In this document: positions 1 to 11,189 of the stretch, piece by piece | Position numbering within the stretch: the first letter of the stretch is position 1 | Layout: every line of letters begins with the position of its first letter | DNA from: Hyphodiscus hymeniophilus | Lineage: Eukaryota > Ascomycota > Leotiomycetes > Helotiales > Hyphodiscaceae | Direction of reading: 5' to 3' | DNA length: 64,000 nucleotides | NCBI GenBank assembly: GCA_016508695.1 | Contig: VNKQ01000006.1 | Coordinates: 310,001-374,000 of the forward strand | Translations under genes and position numbers: made by a program | Notes under the pieces: model-generated | Told to the model about the DNA's origin: nothing | Seen by the model: only the letters and a program-made list of their open reading frames with translations | Database searches by the model: none

Positions 1-1449
1 AGAACTTCTCACGGACACTGATAGCATCTTTTTGTGAAGCAAAAGAGAGCTTTAACTTGGACCACCGAAGCGCAAGCATCGCGATCTCATTCTCATGAGC
101 AGCAACTGCCTCCCTTCCCTTTTTGACGTCTTTGGTGAGACTGGCAGCATAAGCATCAGCAATTTCTTGGCGCTTCTTGGAGATGTTATTGATCTCATCT
201 ATCCTGGCAATGTAATCGGACCCGGCGGCTTTCTTCTGTTCAGCGATAATGGCCTTGAATGCCGCTCGCTCCTTGACCAAAACCTCTTTACGCTCGGCAA
301 AAGCACTCAGTCGTCCTCGTATGGCAGACATGAATTGTCTTTCGTTCTGGGTCAAACCGTCTTGGAATTCTTGCTCCTTGACAGCAAAATCCTTCAGATG
401 GACGATCATTGATTGCTTCAATTTGGAGTATGCGACTGCACGCTTATCGAAATCCTTTACCATAACCATATGTCGTTCCCATGTTTGCATAATGATTTCC
501 TGTTCTTTCTTGGTAAGGCCATCCTGCTGTGTAATGCAGTAAAACTTGCGACACACGAGAGCGATCTCACGTTCAGAGATCATAGCCTTTTATACCAGCA
601 GATCAGTGATTTGTTCGACATGTGGTGGCATAATGAAGTGAGAGGGGTCTTGAAAGTTACCTCACGGTGATCCAAATGTCGGCCGATTTTGATCATTTTT
701 GTCTTGCTTTGTCTCAAGCAGTGGTCAAAGTCGGAAAGTAAAGCAGGGACCTTTTTCTCATGCTCGGCCATAGTTGGGTCTGCACCTTGGAGATCGATGT
801 GATGGCTATCTAGATGAAACTATGAGGGAAACAAGTATTAGTGTATGATCCTATGGTAAAAAAAGAGGAAGTATGAATTATCAAACCTTACTTCAATATA
901 TGTCACGACTTTTTCTAAAGCGTCCAGCTCCGACTTGCGACGCTCAAGGAAATTTTGGTTAGGAAGGTCAGATTGATGAAGAGTAAGCTCAATACCAAGA
1001 CGGGGTAGGAGCTGCTGATAAGTCTCTACAATTTTGCCAAGGGTTTGACGATTGATCTCCTCAGCAGCCGCAACAACAAGCTGTGAGAACATAAGATGTC
1101 AGCCATCATAAAGAGTTGAACGGAACCAGAAGGATTTCCAACTTACTTCACCAGCTACGACGTTGTTCTTGTCCTCCTTAATCTTCAATTCACGCTCATT
1201 GACGTCGCGCTGGCGAGAAATGATACCATTATCTCGGGCATCCATATCAACCACACGGTTGTCCAGATCGGTTGGTAGATTGCCAGGAGCGAGCTCGGAT
1301 TCACGCCCAGTGACTGCCTCCTCATGACCAATGATAGCATTCTTGGCATTTTGTAGGAGGACTTCATTGGTTTGCAAGTTTTCCTCGCGACTAGTGGGGC
1401 TTTGTTGGATGCCATCGATTATGTCTGCTAAAGTAACGGGTTGGTCCAT
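1..1449 (-). CDS. Coiled-coil protein, 3' end cut by window edge
   Basis: No family recognised. Four exons can be modelled: 1147-1449, 892-1080, 661-819 and 1-586 (open to the edge). All three introns (66, 72 and 74 nt) are phase 0, with GTAAGT, GTAAGG and GTAACT donors. The start is the first in-frame ATG (MDQPVTLADIIDGIQ). The protein seen so far is about 345 residues, rich in Glu, Lys, Gln and Arg. Long heptad-like stretches in the last exon (for example KKEQEIIMQTWERHM and VKERAAFKAIIAEQKKAAG) suggest an extended coiled coil. There is no signal peptide, membrane segment or catalytic motif. It is transcribed away from the gene at 2279. The acceptor of the last intron has a weak pyrimidine tract, so that junction is the least certain. 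A structural or cytoskeletal role would be a guess. Confidence 0.7.
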
Positions 1450-2278
1450 CTTAAGGGCCGACGAGTGTTTAAAGAACCGCATTGTATTATTAAAATACAA
1501 ATCGAACGCGAAGTATTAAGGACTTAATGGCGAAGTGCTGATTTACCGAAGACCAAGAGTGTGATGGTCTGAACTGACTGTATCTGATCTTTCACAGTCA
1601 GTGAAAGAACTAGAAAGCAGGCTGTAAGAAGGGAGGTTGCACGTCCAGAGCTAATGATTCGTCAAGAACGGCAAAGTCCGAGGTATCAGGACGTGGCCAG
1701 CCAAAGCAAAGGCAAACGTCCAAAGCTGGTAAAACTCAAAAATTCACAGCTGTGTGAAAAGCTACTTAGCTAGGAGGTATGCCGTCAAAGCTAGAGCCGA
1801 AGTCAAGTTGACGTTGAGGTCGGACGTTAAAAGACGAGATGTTGAACGTCCGAGAGCGATCTACTCCAAAGGCTCATTTGTTTTGGGGATTGAGGGAAGG
1901 TGCGGATGGAGATATATATTACAGGATGAATATGAAGAAGCAAACATACCAGTTATAAGTGCAGCATGAGAGTGTGAATGAAGATTCGATATCTTCAAGA
2001 CGTCGTTAGATATCGCGTTTGAAAACAAACGCGAAAATGTTGTCAGTTAGATATTTGGCAACATTGTAGGCGACTTCAATGACCGCGACCACGTGCACTC
2101 AAAGCGCTAGCTCAAGACATTCCGCATCGAATTCACCTTACTGACAAGAAAGCAGTAGCACGGATTCTAACTTGTACACTATAAGTCAACCAAATCTCGT
2201 GTCGTGTTAAGAAAGACTGCAATATCTCCCCACACCTCCAAAGACGATGGTCCTACAAGCAACAAAATAGTCAGCAAG
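1450..2278. other. Divergent intergenic region
   Basis: Shared upstream region of the coiled-coil gene (-) and the orphan gene at 2279 (+). A 71-codon open frame at 1754-1969 has no recognisable features and is not called. The hexamer ACGTCC (or GGACGT) occurs five times within about 210 bp; it is listed separately. Confidence 0.6.
1641..1851. promoter_or_regulatory. Cluster of five ACGTCC hexamers
   Basis: ACGTCC occurs at 1641, 1716 and 1846, and its complement GGACGT at 1689 and 1822. Five copies in 211 bp between two divergent genes is far above chance for a hexamer. The motif contains an ACGT core like those bound by bZIP factors, but no factor is assigned. Confidence 0.3.
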
Positions 2279-2770
2279 ATGTCACATCAACCAACTCCAT
2301 CTCAAAGAGGATTATGGGCGAGACTTCTCTCTTGTTTCCTCCACTACAATTCAGCCGACCATTGCATTGAGTGCTATGCGGAAGTCCCAGTACACCAGGA
2401 CGAGATTCGCATCTCGGAACCGCGTCACCCACCACGTCCCCAATCACAAATGGCGTATCGACCATATCCAAGCAAGAAATCTTGCTCTTCTCACCTCCCA
2501 ACTGCCAAGATCCGAAGAAAAAATGGGACATGGATGATCTCCGAGGATCCTCAGGCGAGAGAAAGCATCTTCGTACAATTCCCTCCCCTAGATGAAGACG
2601 ATCTTCAAAACAACAGCGACGAGGCTGTTCGAGCTGGCTTCAGCACCAACAAGAACCTGAAGGATACGTGGAAGGGTATCACCAAGAAGCAGGAGAAGCA
2701 GAAGAAGTTGGATAAGATGTCGGTGAGAGAGGAGAGCGACAGCGATATGGAAGATTGGCACCATCTTTGA
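2279..2770 (+). CDS. Small hypothetical protein, charged C-terminus
   Basis: Unrecognised single-exon gene of 163 aa. The start chosen is the first ATG (MSHQPTPSQRGLWARLL); the open frame extends upstream but has no other ATG. The N-terminal third has a His-Cys-x2-Cys group (DHCIECYAEV). The middle is Pro/His/Arg-rich and includes AYRPYPSKK. The C-terminal third is strongly charged, with Lys runs (KKQEKQKKLDK) followed by an acidic end (EESDSDMEDWHHL). There is no signal peptide or membrane segment. The composition suggests a cytosolic or nuclear low-complexity protein. It is probably lineage-specific; function unknown. Confidence 0.5.
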   Translation: MSHQPTPSQRGLWARLLSCFLHYNSADHCIECYAEVPVHQDEIRISEPRHPPRPQSQMAYRPYPSKKSCSSHLPTAKIRRKNGTWMISEDPQARESIFVQFPPLDEDDLQNNSDEAVRAGFSTNKNLKDTWKGITKKQEKQKKLDKMSVREESDSDMEDWHHL

Positions 2771-3300
2771 GAAAGGCATCGAAACTCAACAGTTGATCTT
2801 GGGAAGTAAAAGGCATTAGGAGATTGGGTAATATCTGGAAGAGGTCCAGTGGTACCGGGCATGGATAGCATGCAAGTACTTCTTGCACACATTAACCCTG
2901 TAATGTTGCGCTTGAGCACAGTCTGGATGTATCCTTTGATTCCAGAAACAGAGGAAGTAACTTTTCAGAATTCTACCTTATTAGAGAATAGGCGCACATC
3001 CCTGCTTATGAGGATTCATTTCGCCCCCGCTCTCCATGCTTGGCTATACCTTAAGAGATGTAACGGATTCTTCCAGCCACCTGTCTTATCAAGAATCTTG
3101 ATGCTGACATATTGCCCTGCACAGACTCTAGTTCCGAACCAGTATGATCTGATGTCGAGTAGCCTCGCAAGTTTGAAACGGCATAAGAGCTCGAGCTGAT
3201 TCAGAGCATCCAGACGCTACTCAGGAAGCTTGAGTGATCGGCGCCAGACTTTCTAGCCAGTAACAAACTGTCGGAAGTGGCAGTTTTATATTACTCTGGC

Positions 3301-3750
3301 AGAATAGATGAGTCATTGCTTGGAATATTGCATTGCTCGAGACAAGCAAATGGCAGTTTCGGTTCTCGAGGAGTGTCTCCCTTCGCTCCGTCTTTCTCGT
3401 ACTCGGACCCTTCTGAAGCTCTCGATAGTGCTATTGCACATGTATGAGAGACATGACTTCAGGCTCCTGATGCTGCCTATGGAGCTGGGGAGGCAGTGTG
3501 TTATATGGCGTATAGCAATTGCTTCCAGGTCCATCTATCCAGAGATTCCGCGAAGGCGTTTAGCCAAGGAAACAATGCCTACCAAAATCTTCAGCTCACT
3601 AGTCTGATGGAATCCTCGACTCCCCCAATGTCCCCCATGTCCCTATTCGGGACATGGGCAGTCATGAAGTGCTTGCTGACTCGTGTCATGGAGGCAGTGC
3701 CACCGCATGTCCGTTTTGAAAAGGAGACCGAATTTGTTGGTGTGGTATGA
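3301..3750 (+). pseudogene. Coding-like relic with two in-frame stops
   Basis: One forward frame stays protein-like over 150 codons but is broken by TGA at 3445-3447 and 3454-3456. The stretch after the stops reads AYGAGEAVCYMAYSNCFQV and continues to a TGA at 3748-3750. The 21-nt segment between a GT at 3443 and an AG is far too short to be an intron. I do not recognise the family. It may be a decayed gene or chance openness. Confidence 0.25.
3634..3658. repeat. Perfect 10-bp inverted repeat
   Basis: CCCATGTCCC (3634-3643) and GGGACATGGG (3649-3658) are exact reverse complements separated by TATTC. It lies inside the decayed coding stretch. It could form a small hairpin or be a palindromic protein-binding site. 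Confidence 0.6.
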
Positions 3751-6010
3751 TGATGGTCGTTACTTAAGGGCGGAGGATCTTGTTTGGAAGCTTCGTGAAT
3801 CGTATTCACCCTGCCGTTAAACACAAGTATATGATGGTGAAGGCGGCTTCAAGTTAAAGTCGTCCTTCTCGGGGGTGGATACAGTAACCATTGTATATCG
3901 CAGTCGCTCAATTTGAAGATATGGACTAGGAACCTGGGTGCAGAGATGTTCAGCATTAATGCTGGTGATGGTGTGTTCGGGAATGGGACATGAAGTGACG
4001 GTAAGATACAGTGCGTTAATATGAATTTCCTTGCAGGGATTTCAGCCACATGCTAAGCCACACTTGGTTATGGAGACTTTCCCATACGATGAGAGAGGGA
4101 GAAGTCATTCTTTACTGGAAATCTAGTATGAAAACTCATCCTGATTTGGTTGAGATGAAATGAACGAAGTCCAGGATGCACAGGTTCATCCCCTAGTGCA
4201 TCATCACCAGCACGGTCCAGGTTATTAGTCAGCGTCCTTGATCTAAGCCTCCCGCGCTGGGAAATATTCTTCGACGCAATGTACAAACAAGTGTGTCTGT
4301 TTCAACGAGGAACCTAATCCTCAAAGCGAGTCTCTGAGATCTTTTACGGGCTTTGGTCAGTGACCATTCACACCTGAAACCTCTCTGCCGACTCCCAGTT
4401 GTGTATGTATGGCCGTAGCTTGTCGTACTACCATTCCGTAATGTTCTGGATATAAATCCTTTGGCGATGTGCTTCTCCTTCACATCGATGATTGTTCAGT
4501 GTTATATTGATGCGGCATCAGTAGCCTGGTAAGGCAGCACTAATCAGGAACAGGATCAAGATGATCTTCTTTGAGTGGTATCAACACCCAGAAAACGACC
4601 CAGGTTGCTCAATCTTCAATGAGAATGAGCTACGAGCTTCAGCTCGTTCTGCACTCAGGTGATCCTGAGTCTTTAGCTAAAAGACTACCCTGAACATTTG
4701 TTCTCAATCATGAGATAAAGATGATTGTTTAGAAGCACCACTGTGGAGTCTTAGTAGACAGTGACTGGAGCCAAGGCCTCTCCTCCTGTTTTGCACGACA
4801 ACTAGCGGTTTCTATCAGGACTATATCTGCATCCGTCTGTCTTTCTTTCGATGACTATACTCTCCCATAATTGAACGTTGAGACCCAATGGTTTGCTGAA
4901 CGAGGCAGCAAAGGACGTATCAACTGAGACCCGGGAGGAGAGGTTCAGTATATCAAAGTGGCTACTGGTATCCACAGACGTTTGATGATCAGGTTAAATT
5001 ATTTGTTGTGTATTCGTCGATCTTTCAACTCCTCGCATTGTATTGCTGCATAACTTGCAGCCTCTCATTTTTCTTGCAACAATGTACGCGCTCCCCAACT
5101 CTTGCGTTTCAATTTCCAGAAAGAAGCGCGCCGAAGCGATAATCGGCCTTCCGCAAAGTCTCATACCTTACATGTACAGTGCATGACTCGGGTGTTCTTA
5201 CATCAAACATGCGGACCTTATTTAGGCAGAATGAAATTCTCCTCCCATCTCCACTATCCGGGTATCCCCGCATTTCCAGCCCACCCTTGGCGGCTCTACA
5301 TGGTGGGGTAGGGACGATCAACATCGTTAATGGCATCGTTTCTTGGCCATGCAGTCCTATACCCCTCACAAATCTCACCGACTGTTAACGGTGTTACCAA
5401 AGACACACAACCTCGGGATATCAGGACCCGATTTACCAACTACATTTGTTGACGGGTGGCCAGACTACTTTATGTATTCCTTCTTTAGCTTCACTGATGA
5501 CGGAAGCCGGGGAAGCTGAATTAGCTAATTTGGCCGGTAATATTTGACTACTGGGATGGCGTAACAGCTCGGATAATCTTCCTAGAATATCGACTGCTTT
5601 TGTGCGAACTTTGATCAAGAGGAACACAATATGTCTCCACTTACTTCCAATTATACAAAGCTGGACAAGCGCTATGCCCAATGCCCGGCCGTTGATACGA
5701 GCCAAGAAAACAGAGTGAACAGCATCTCATGTTTTTTCATTGGCATACACGCGAAGCAAAGAGCTCTTTACTAAAACCAAAAATGGAATCGTAAAGCCAT
5801 TATTGCAATATTTATCAGCGTTGTCGTTGTTCGATTTAATAGTGGTGTTGTACTTGCGCACGGCCCCTGTTCAGCTTTCAATGGACTCTCGGAAGTATCT
5901 CCTTCCCAAAGCGCTCCAGTGACGTCTTTGCTGCTCGCTGTCAACTGCTCAAGTGCCGAGTACGACTATGATCGTTTGATGCATCTCTTCTCCAGTAAAA
6001 CCCTTCATCA

Positions 6011-6118
6011 TAATTGTATTTACCCGGCTCACTCTCGAGTCACGTTTCGGTCATTCTACAAGTCTATCTTAATTGTATTTACCCGGCTGTCTCTCAAGTC
6101 ACGTTTCGGTCTTTCTAC
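6011..6118 (+). repeat. Two-copy direct repeat, 59-bp period, in beta-xylosidase promoter
   Basis: A 49-bp unit at 6011-6059 recurs at 6070-6118. Each copy begins TAATTGTATTTACCCGGCT and contains AGTCACGTTTCGGTC. Only four mismatches separate the copies. The array ends just upstream of a TATATAAA box, about 175 bp before the beta-xylosidase ATG. It may duplicate a regulatory site. Confidence 0.8.
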
Positions 6119-6125
6119 TGAATGA

Positions 6126-6133
6126 TATATAAA
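6126..6133 (+). promoter_or_regulatory. TATA box of beta-xylosidase gene
   Basis: TATATAAA lies 158 bp upstream of the start codon and 8 bp after the direct repeats. A short upstream ATG at 6282, out of frame with the signal peptide, precedes the real start at 6292 and may reduce translation. Confidence 0.5.
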
Positions 6134-6291
6134 CCACCTACAATGCGTCTAATGGTATCCTTAACTTCGTCGTTGAACTGAAATACTAGTCTCAATTAGT
6201 GAGCTTCTCCCAGTCGTTGGCTTTTGTAACTGTCATATGTGATTGATATACACCGCTACACCTTTTCCTAGATTGCGCTATATGCTACGTG

Positions 6292-8908
6292 ATGACGTTG
6301 TCGTTGCTTGCAGGACTTGCGGTCCTCTTTGGCGCCGTCTCAGTCTCGGCTGACTTCCCAGATTGTGTCAATGGACCGGTAAGTCAATATCATAAGGATT
6401 GTTCTTCTAAGCTGACCCACCATTTCTAGTTAGCAAATAACACCATCTGTGATATGAGCAAAGATCCCTACACTAGAGCAACAGCTGCAAGTTTCCATTT
6501 CTTGATTCGGACGAAAACAACTGACATATCTAGCTTGTTTCGCTTTTCACCTTTGGAGAGAAAATCAATAACACACAAAACGCAAGTCCTGGTGTCCCAA
6601 GGATCGGCCTTCCTCAATACGAATGGTGGAACGAAGCGCTACACGGTGTCGCACTTTCACCTGGTGTGACTTTTGGGAACTCTGGAGATGACTACTCATA
6701 CGCAACCTCCTTCCCACAACCCATCCTTATGGGTGCAGCGTTTGACGATGACCTCATTCATGCTGTAGCAACCGTGGTCTCGACCGAGGCGCGTGCATTC
6801 AACAATGGCAACATGTCGGGTCTGAACTACTGGACACCAAACATTAATCCATACAAAGACCCACGATGGGGACGTGGCCAAGAAACCCCTGGAGAAGATC
6901 CATTTCACTTATCAAGCTATGTCCATCAGCTCATCACTGGACTTCAAGGCGGCCTCGATGCTCAGCCTTATAAGAAGGTAGTAGCAACTTGCAAACACTA
7001 CGCTGGATACGATATGGAAGACTGGGACGACAACGCTCGCTATGCGTTTGATGCCATCATTAACACCCAAGACCTCCGAGAGTACTATCTTCCTCCCTTC
7101 CAAGAATGTGTACGAGACTCAAATGTGCAATCCGTGATGTGTTCCTACAATGCCGTCAATGGAGTACCCACATGTGCGGACGACTATCTCTTGCAAACTC
7201 TTCTGCGTGAAAATTGGGGATGGACAGATGAAGACCAATGGGTAACGAGCGACTGTGATGCTGTTCAGAATATTTATAATGCATCAAGCTGGAACGTGCC
7301 CGAGTTCGGCCACAACTACACCTCGACTCCCCAGCAAGCCGTGGCCGATGCCTTGAATGCTGGAACTGATCTCGATTGCGGCACTTTCTACCCAGAATTC
7401 CTGGGGTCGGCTTACGAGCAAGGTCTATACAATGTTTCCACGTTAGACAGATCCTTGATACGCCGCTACGCATCTTTGGTGCGGCTGGGCTATTTTGACC
7501 CTCCCGCAATGCAGCCATATCGCCAGCTGAACTTTACTGACGTAGCAACGAGTCAGTCTCAAAGCTTGGCTCTTCAAGCCGCAGAAGAGGGTATTGTGCT
7601 CCTCGACAACGACTGGACACTGCCCCTCTCATCCGAGGTTAAAGTGGTGGCTTTGATTGGCCCTTGGGCTGCCGCAACGACCCAGATGCAAGGCAACTAC
7701 TACGGTATTGCACCATACCTACACTCGCCGTTGTACGCAGCTCAAGAGGCCGGTCTCTCGGTAATGTATGCCATGGGCGCCGATATCAACAGCACAAACA
7801 CGACTGGATTCGCAGCAGCTCTGGCTATTGCGAAGCAAGCAGATGCAGTAATATATGCCGGAGGCGTAGATACCTCGATCGAGGCCGAATCAATGGTAAG
7901 CTGATTCGTGTACTCCCAAACAATCAAATTGACCGTCGCTGACATCTTACTTAGGATCGTAATAGCATTGAATGGCCCGCCACTCAGTTAGAACTGATCA
8001 ACGAGCTCGCAAATCTTTCCAAGCCACTGGTTGTAGTCCAGATGGGGACACAAGTTGACAGTTCGTCCCTGGTTTGCAATCCGGGTGTGAACTCCCTCGT
8101 CTGGGCCGGATATCCTGGTCAAGATGGTGGAACAGCTATTGTCAATATCCTGACCGGGAAGACAGCACCAGCTGGTCGCCTACCCGTTACGCAGTATCCA
8201 GTAAGTTCTCTCTGCTTGGACGAACAACATTCGCTGATGAGTCTAGGGTGATTACGTGAACGAAATCCCAATGACGAATATGAGTCTCAGGTCATTCGAG
8301 TCCTCCAACTATAGCATGAACAATCCAGGGTAAGTTATATAGTGATTCGAAATGGCACGCCAGCTAATAGAAGCACCAGCCGGACGTACAAATGGTACAC
8401 AGGAAAGCCTGTTTTTGAATTCGGTTTCGGTTTGCACTATACGAATTTCACCGCCTCTCTGTCGTCTTCTTCTAGTAGCTCTACATACTCCATACCGTCT
8501 CTCCTATCCACCAACTCGAGCGCACCCTACAAAGATCTAATCCCGTTCAAAGCAGTCCCCGTGAACGTCACCAACACGGGCTCCGTCGAGTCCGACTACG
8601 TCGTCTTGGGTTTCTTGTCCGGTTCTTTCGGGCCCACGCCTTATCCTCTGAAATCACTCGTCGCCTACACGAGATTACACAACATCACAGCAGGTTCATC
8701 ACAGAGCGCAGGCTTGAGCCTGAATCTGGGAAGCCTGGCGCGGGTGGATGAGCAGGGAGATATGGTACTGTATCCGGGAGATTACAGTCTCGTGATCGAT
8801 ACAGATGCGAAAGCTGTATGGAACTTTACCCTGACTGGTGAGGCGGCGGTTTTGGATAGTTGGCCTGCGCCGCCAACTTTTGGAAATTCGGGAAATGGGA
8901 CAGCCTGA
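6292..8908 (+). CDS. bxlB: Secreted GH3 exo-1,4-beta-xylosidase
   Basis: Glycoside hydrolase family 3 enzyme that removes xylose from xylo-oligosaccharides outside the cell. The modelled exons 6292-6378, 6430-6486, 6534-7895, 7955-8200, 8247-8329 and 8380-8908 give 787 aa, the usual family length. Residues 1-20 are a signal peptide (MTLSLLAGLAVLFGAVSVSA). The mature N-terminus FPDCVNGPL is typical of fungal beta-xylosidases. The barrel domain carries GLPQYEWWNEALHG and DPRWGRGQETPGEDP. The nucleophile is Asp288 in TSDCDAV. The second domain includes WAGYPGQDGG, and a fibronectin-III-like domain follows from about residue 680 (VNVTNTGSVESDYVV). Many NxS/T sites fit a glycosylated secreted protein. 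Intron 2 (6487-6533) needs a GC-AG border (GCAAGT) to keep the conserved TALVSLFTFGEK reading. The symbol follows the closest-looking fungal subgroup and is tentative. Confidence 0.95.
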
Positions 8909-9806
8909 CTCGCCACTCATGCTTAAGAGCTTGTTGAAGATAAGGAGCTCGTGAAGAGGATGATTTCATAGCTTATTCAAGAACCAAGAGCTTTGGTGCG
9001 CTCTTCGAAAATGGGCTTGTCCCTGATGCCTCTGTTTCAGTCTTCAGCTTTCTGGAAGCTTACATTTTATCTTTGGCCGTGCTGGAAGTTCTTTTCGGAA
9101 TTTGGCAAAGGAATGAAAACATAAGCATCTCCCTTTAATCGACGTAGGCAGAGTACTGTCCCGGAGCGCCAAAATCTTCGCCCAATCATAGCGGCTATTG
9201 CATTTCTTTGGACTGTCTTGAAGAATCCTTTGTTGCATACTAAACCAATGAAGAACTGAAACGACAATAAAGTCGAAGGCAAAGGTAAAGACGAATATAA
9301 TATGTGTAACAATTATACTATAATTCAAATAAAAGTGGAACGTGTTTACTCCTTACTATATCTCGTGAATGAACGGTACAAGAAAAGTACAGTAGAGAAC
9401 GATATTTTGGGACTTGGAAGGAAAGGAGCTGGTGTGGAAAGTTCAGTTGTGATTCTTATCGTGACTTCTATAGAAGACACATTTTGTGGTTTTATAAGAC
9501 CGTTAAACAATGTATTGATCGGCAATGCTGGAAGGCACTTCTTCGTTTTGAACGCAATTCTCGGACATTCCTACGATCAAGATAGTCATGCTCAGAACAT
9601 GGTGATAGCTTCCAATACCATATTCAGCATAACTTTAGGCAGTCCCGAACAACGAAGAGTGTTCCTATATGAAATGATACCACAAGAAGTCTTTTGCATT
9701 ATGCAAAATCTCGCATTGATTTATTCTTTACACACGATTGTATGGCCTGCGCACGATCGCCATCGGCTCAAATTTTCCATCTCAATCTCCATGTATCAGA
9801 CCGCAC
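8909..9806. other. Intergenic, convergent 3' ends
   Basis: Lies between the 3' ends of the beta-xylosidase gene (+) and cipC (-). It holds short open frames only. No gene, RNA or repeat was recognised. Confidence 0.6.
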
Positions 9807-10469
9807 TCACCAGCGATTTTCCTCTCGACGACGCTCATAGTGTTCATGAGGACGGTATCGCTCAGGGTCGTACTGGTCAGCACCTTGGCCGCGCTCGTAG
9901 TGCTCCTCGTACTGTTGAGAACTGCAGTCAGCATATTTATTTTCAAAACTCCCAACTTTGGTCCGCAGAACAGAGGGATTACTGTGACAGCTTCAAGAAC
10001 TCACCATGTGCTCAGCATTCTTCTTGGCTTCGTGCTTCGCGCGCTCCTTATCGAAGAAATCCTCTCCCTTTGTCTCGGCCAACTTGTCAACCTCAGCCGC
10101 AGCAAAACCAACGAGGAGTTCTTTGGCGAATTGATGGGAGACAGGCTTGCCTAGTTATGGTTCAGATATCAGCCATATGCAGCATGGTACGGTAGGAAGA
10201 TCACTATGCTGGGAAACGCGAGATTCGGAGAGCTTCGGCTCGGAATGAAATGGAAATCTGCCACAAACCTTCCTTGCGTTGTTTGTCCTCGAACATCTTG
10301 AATCCAGCAAAGGCAGCTCCTCCAGCTAGAACTTCATGAGAGAGCTTAGCCTCGTTGGGTCGACCATTGGTATAAGCCGCCTGGTAGGCGTCTTGAGATT
10401 CACCTTGAGAACCGTCAGCTAGGTGTTCGGAATTTGCGGATGGGTGTACTGACCCCAACCGAAAGGCAT
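9807..10469 (-). CDS. cipC: CipC-like protein (DUF3759)
   Basis: Small cytosolic protein of the CipC/DUF3759 family, named for an antibiotic-induced Aspergillus protein and often abundant under stress; its biochemical role is unknown. Four exons (10454-10469, 10269-10403, 10005-10150, 9807-9911) give 133 aa, the normal size. The first exon is only 16 nt and codes MPFGW plus one base. Its GTCAGT donor and the phase-1 joins restore MPFGWGESQDAYQAAY. Conserved family blocks are KLSHEVLAGGAAFAGFK, SHQFAKELLVGFAAAEVDKL and a basic C-terminal tail rich in His, Arg and Tyr. A longer open frame covers exon 2 but would start in the 5' leader and misses the family N-terminus. The antisense strand also has a 297-codon open frame, judged a shadow. 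Confidence 0.88.
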
Positions 10470-11189
10470 TTTGAGAGGTATTTGATTTGTGGTAATGTGA
10501 TAGATTTACTCTGATGTTCTTGATTGTTTGAGAGAATTGATGGTAGCTGTGCTGTGTCGTTGCAGGAACTTTGGAGTCAGGATCTTTAAATACGAGAGTC
10601 CTCGCCAAGCCGCCCCTGGGCGTCATCTAGTGGGGGTTTAATCAATTCGGTGGCGGGGTATTTTTAGTGCTTCGCACCTGATGTGGCGTAGCGGCGCTGT
10701 GGCTTACGTATCTCGCGTCTCCTTTCTCGTCACGTTTTCTGCCAGAAACACTTGGAGCTTGGTTGCGTCTGTACTCCGTCGTCGTAGACACAATAGCACA
10801 TGTCCCCAAGATGCAAGCGCTGGCTGCTTCTTATTTGTTCTGTTGACGAATGTAGTGGTAGGGATGTATGGGAGACCAAGGCGACAACATTTGCATTTTA
10901 TTCAGCACTGCGATTTTATCTAGAAAAATCCTTAATACGAACAATTAAACACAGGAAGATCGTACTTGTACATAGCATGGAGTGGTGGGTGAACCTGGTG
11001 AGACTTGCATTCGAGCCGTTTTGACTGCTGAAACCTCTGCTTGCACACGAAAGCGAACGTAGAGAGAAATAAGCAATAATGGTAAGCAAGAATCATCGAA
11101 GGTGAAATCGAGTTTCCATTCGCCATACTCCGCGCCTGCTAACCACAATCCAAGGCCTACAGAGAAAACAACCAATATATACAAAACCC
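10470..11189. other. Intergenic, upstream of cipC
   Basis: Contains the cipC promoter and the 3' flank of the FSH1-type hydrolase gene. Short open frames at 10681-11024 show no conserved features. Nothing else was recognised. Confidence 0.55.

Larger units (their letters stand above)
2771..6010. other. Gene-poor region
   Basis: About 3.2 kb in which only short overlapping open frames occur, none with a recognisable domain. Two items are listed separately: a decayed coding stretch around 3301-3750 and a perfect inverted repeat at 3634-3658. No transposon ends or strong AT-bias were seen. Confidence 0.5.

Noticed and set aside
9302..10195. 297-codon forward open frame
   Set aside because: Starts at an ATG but is antisense to the well-supported cipC exons; its sequence has no domain and reflects the opposite strand.
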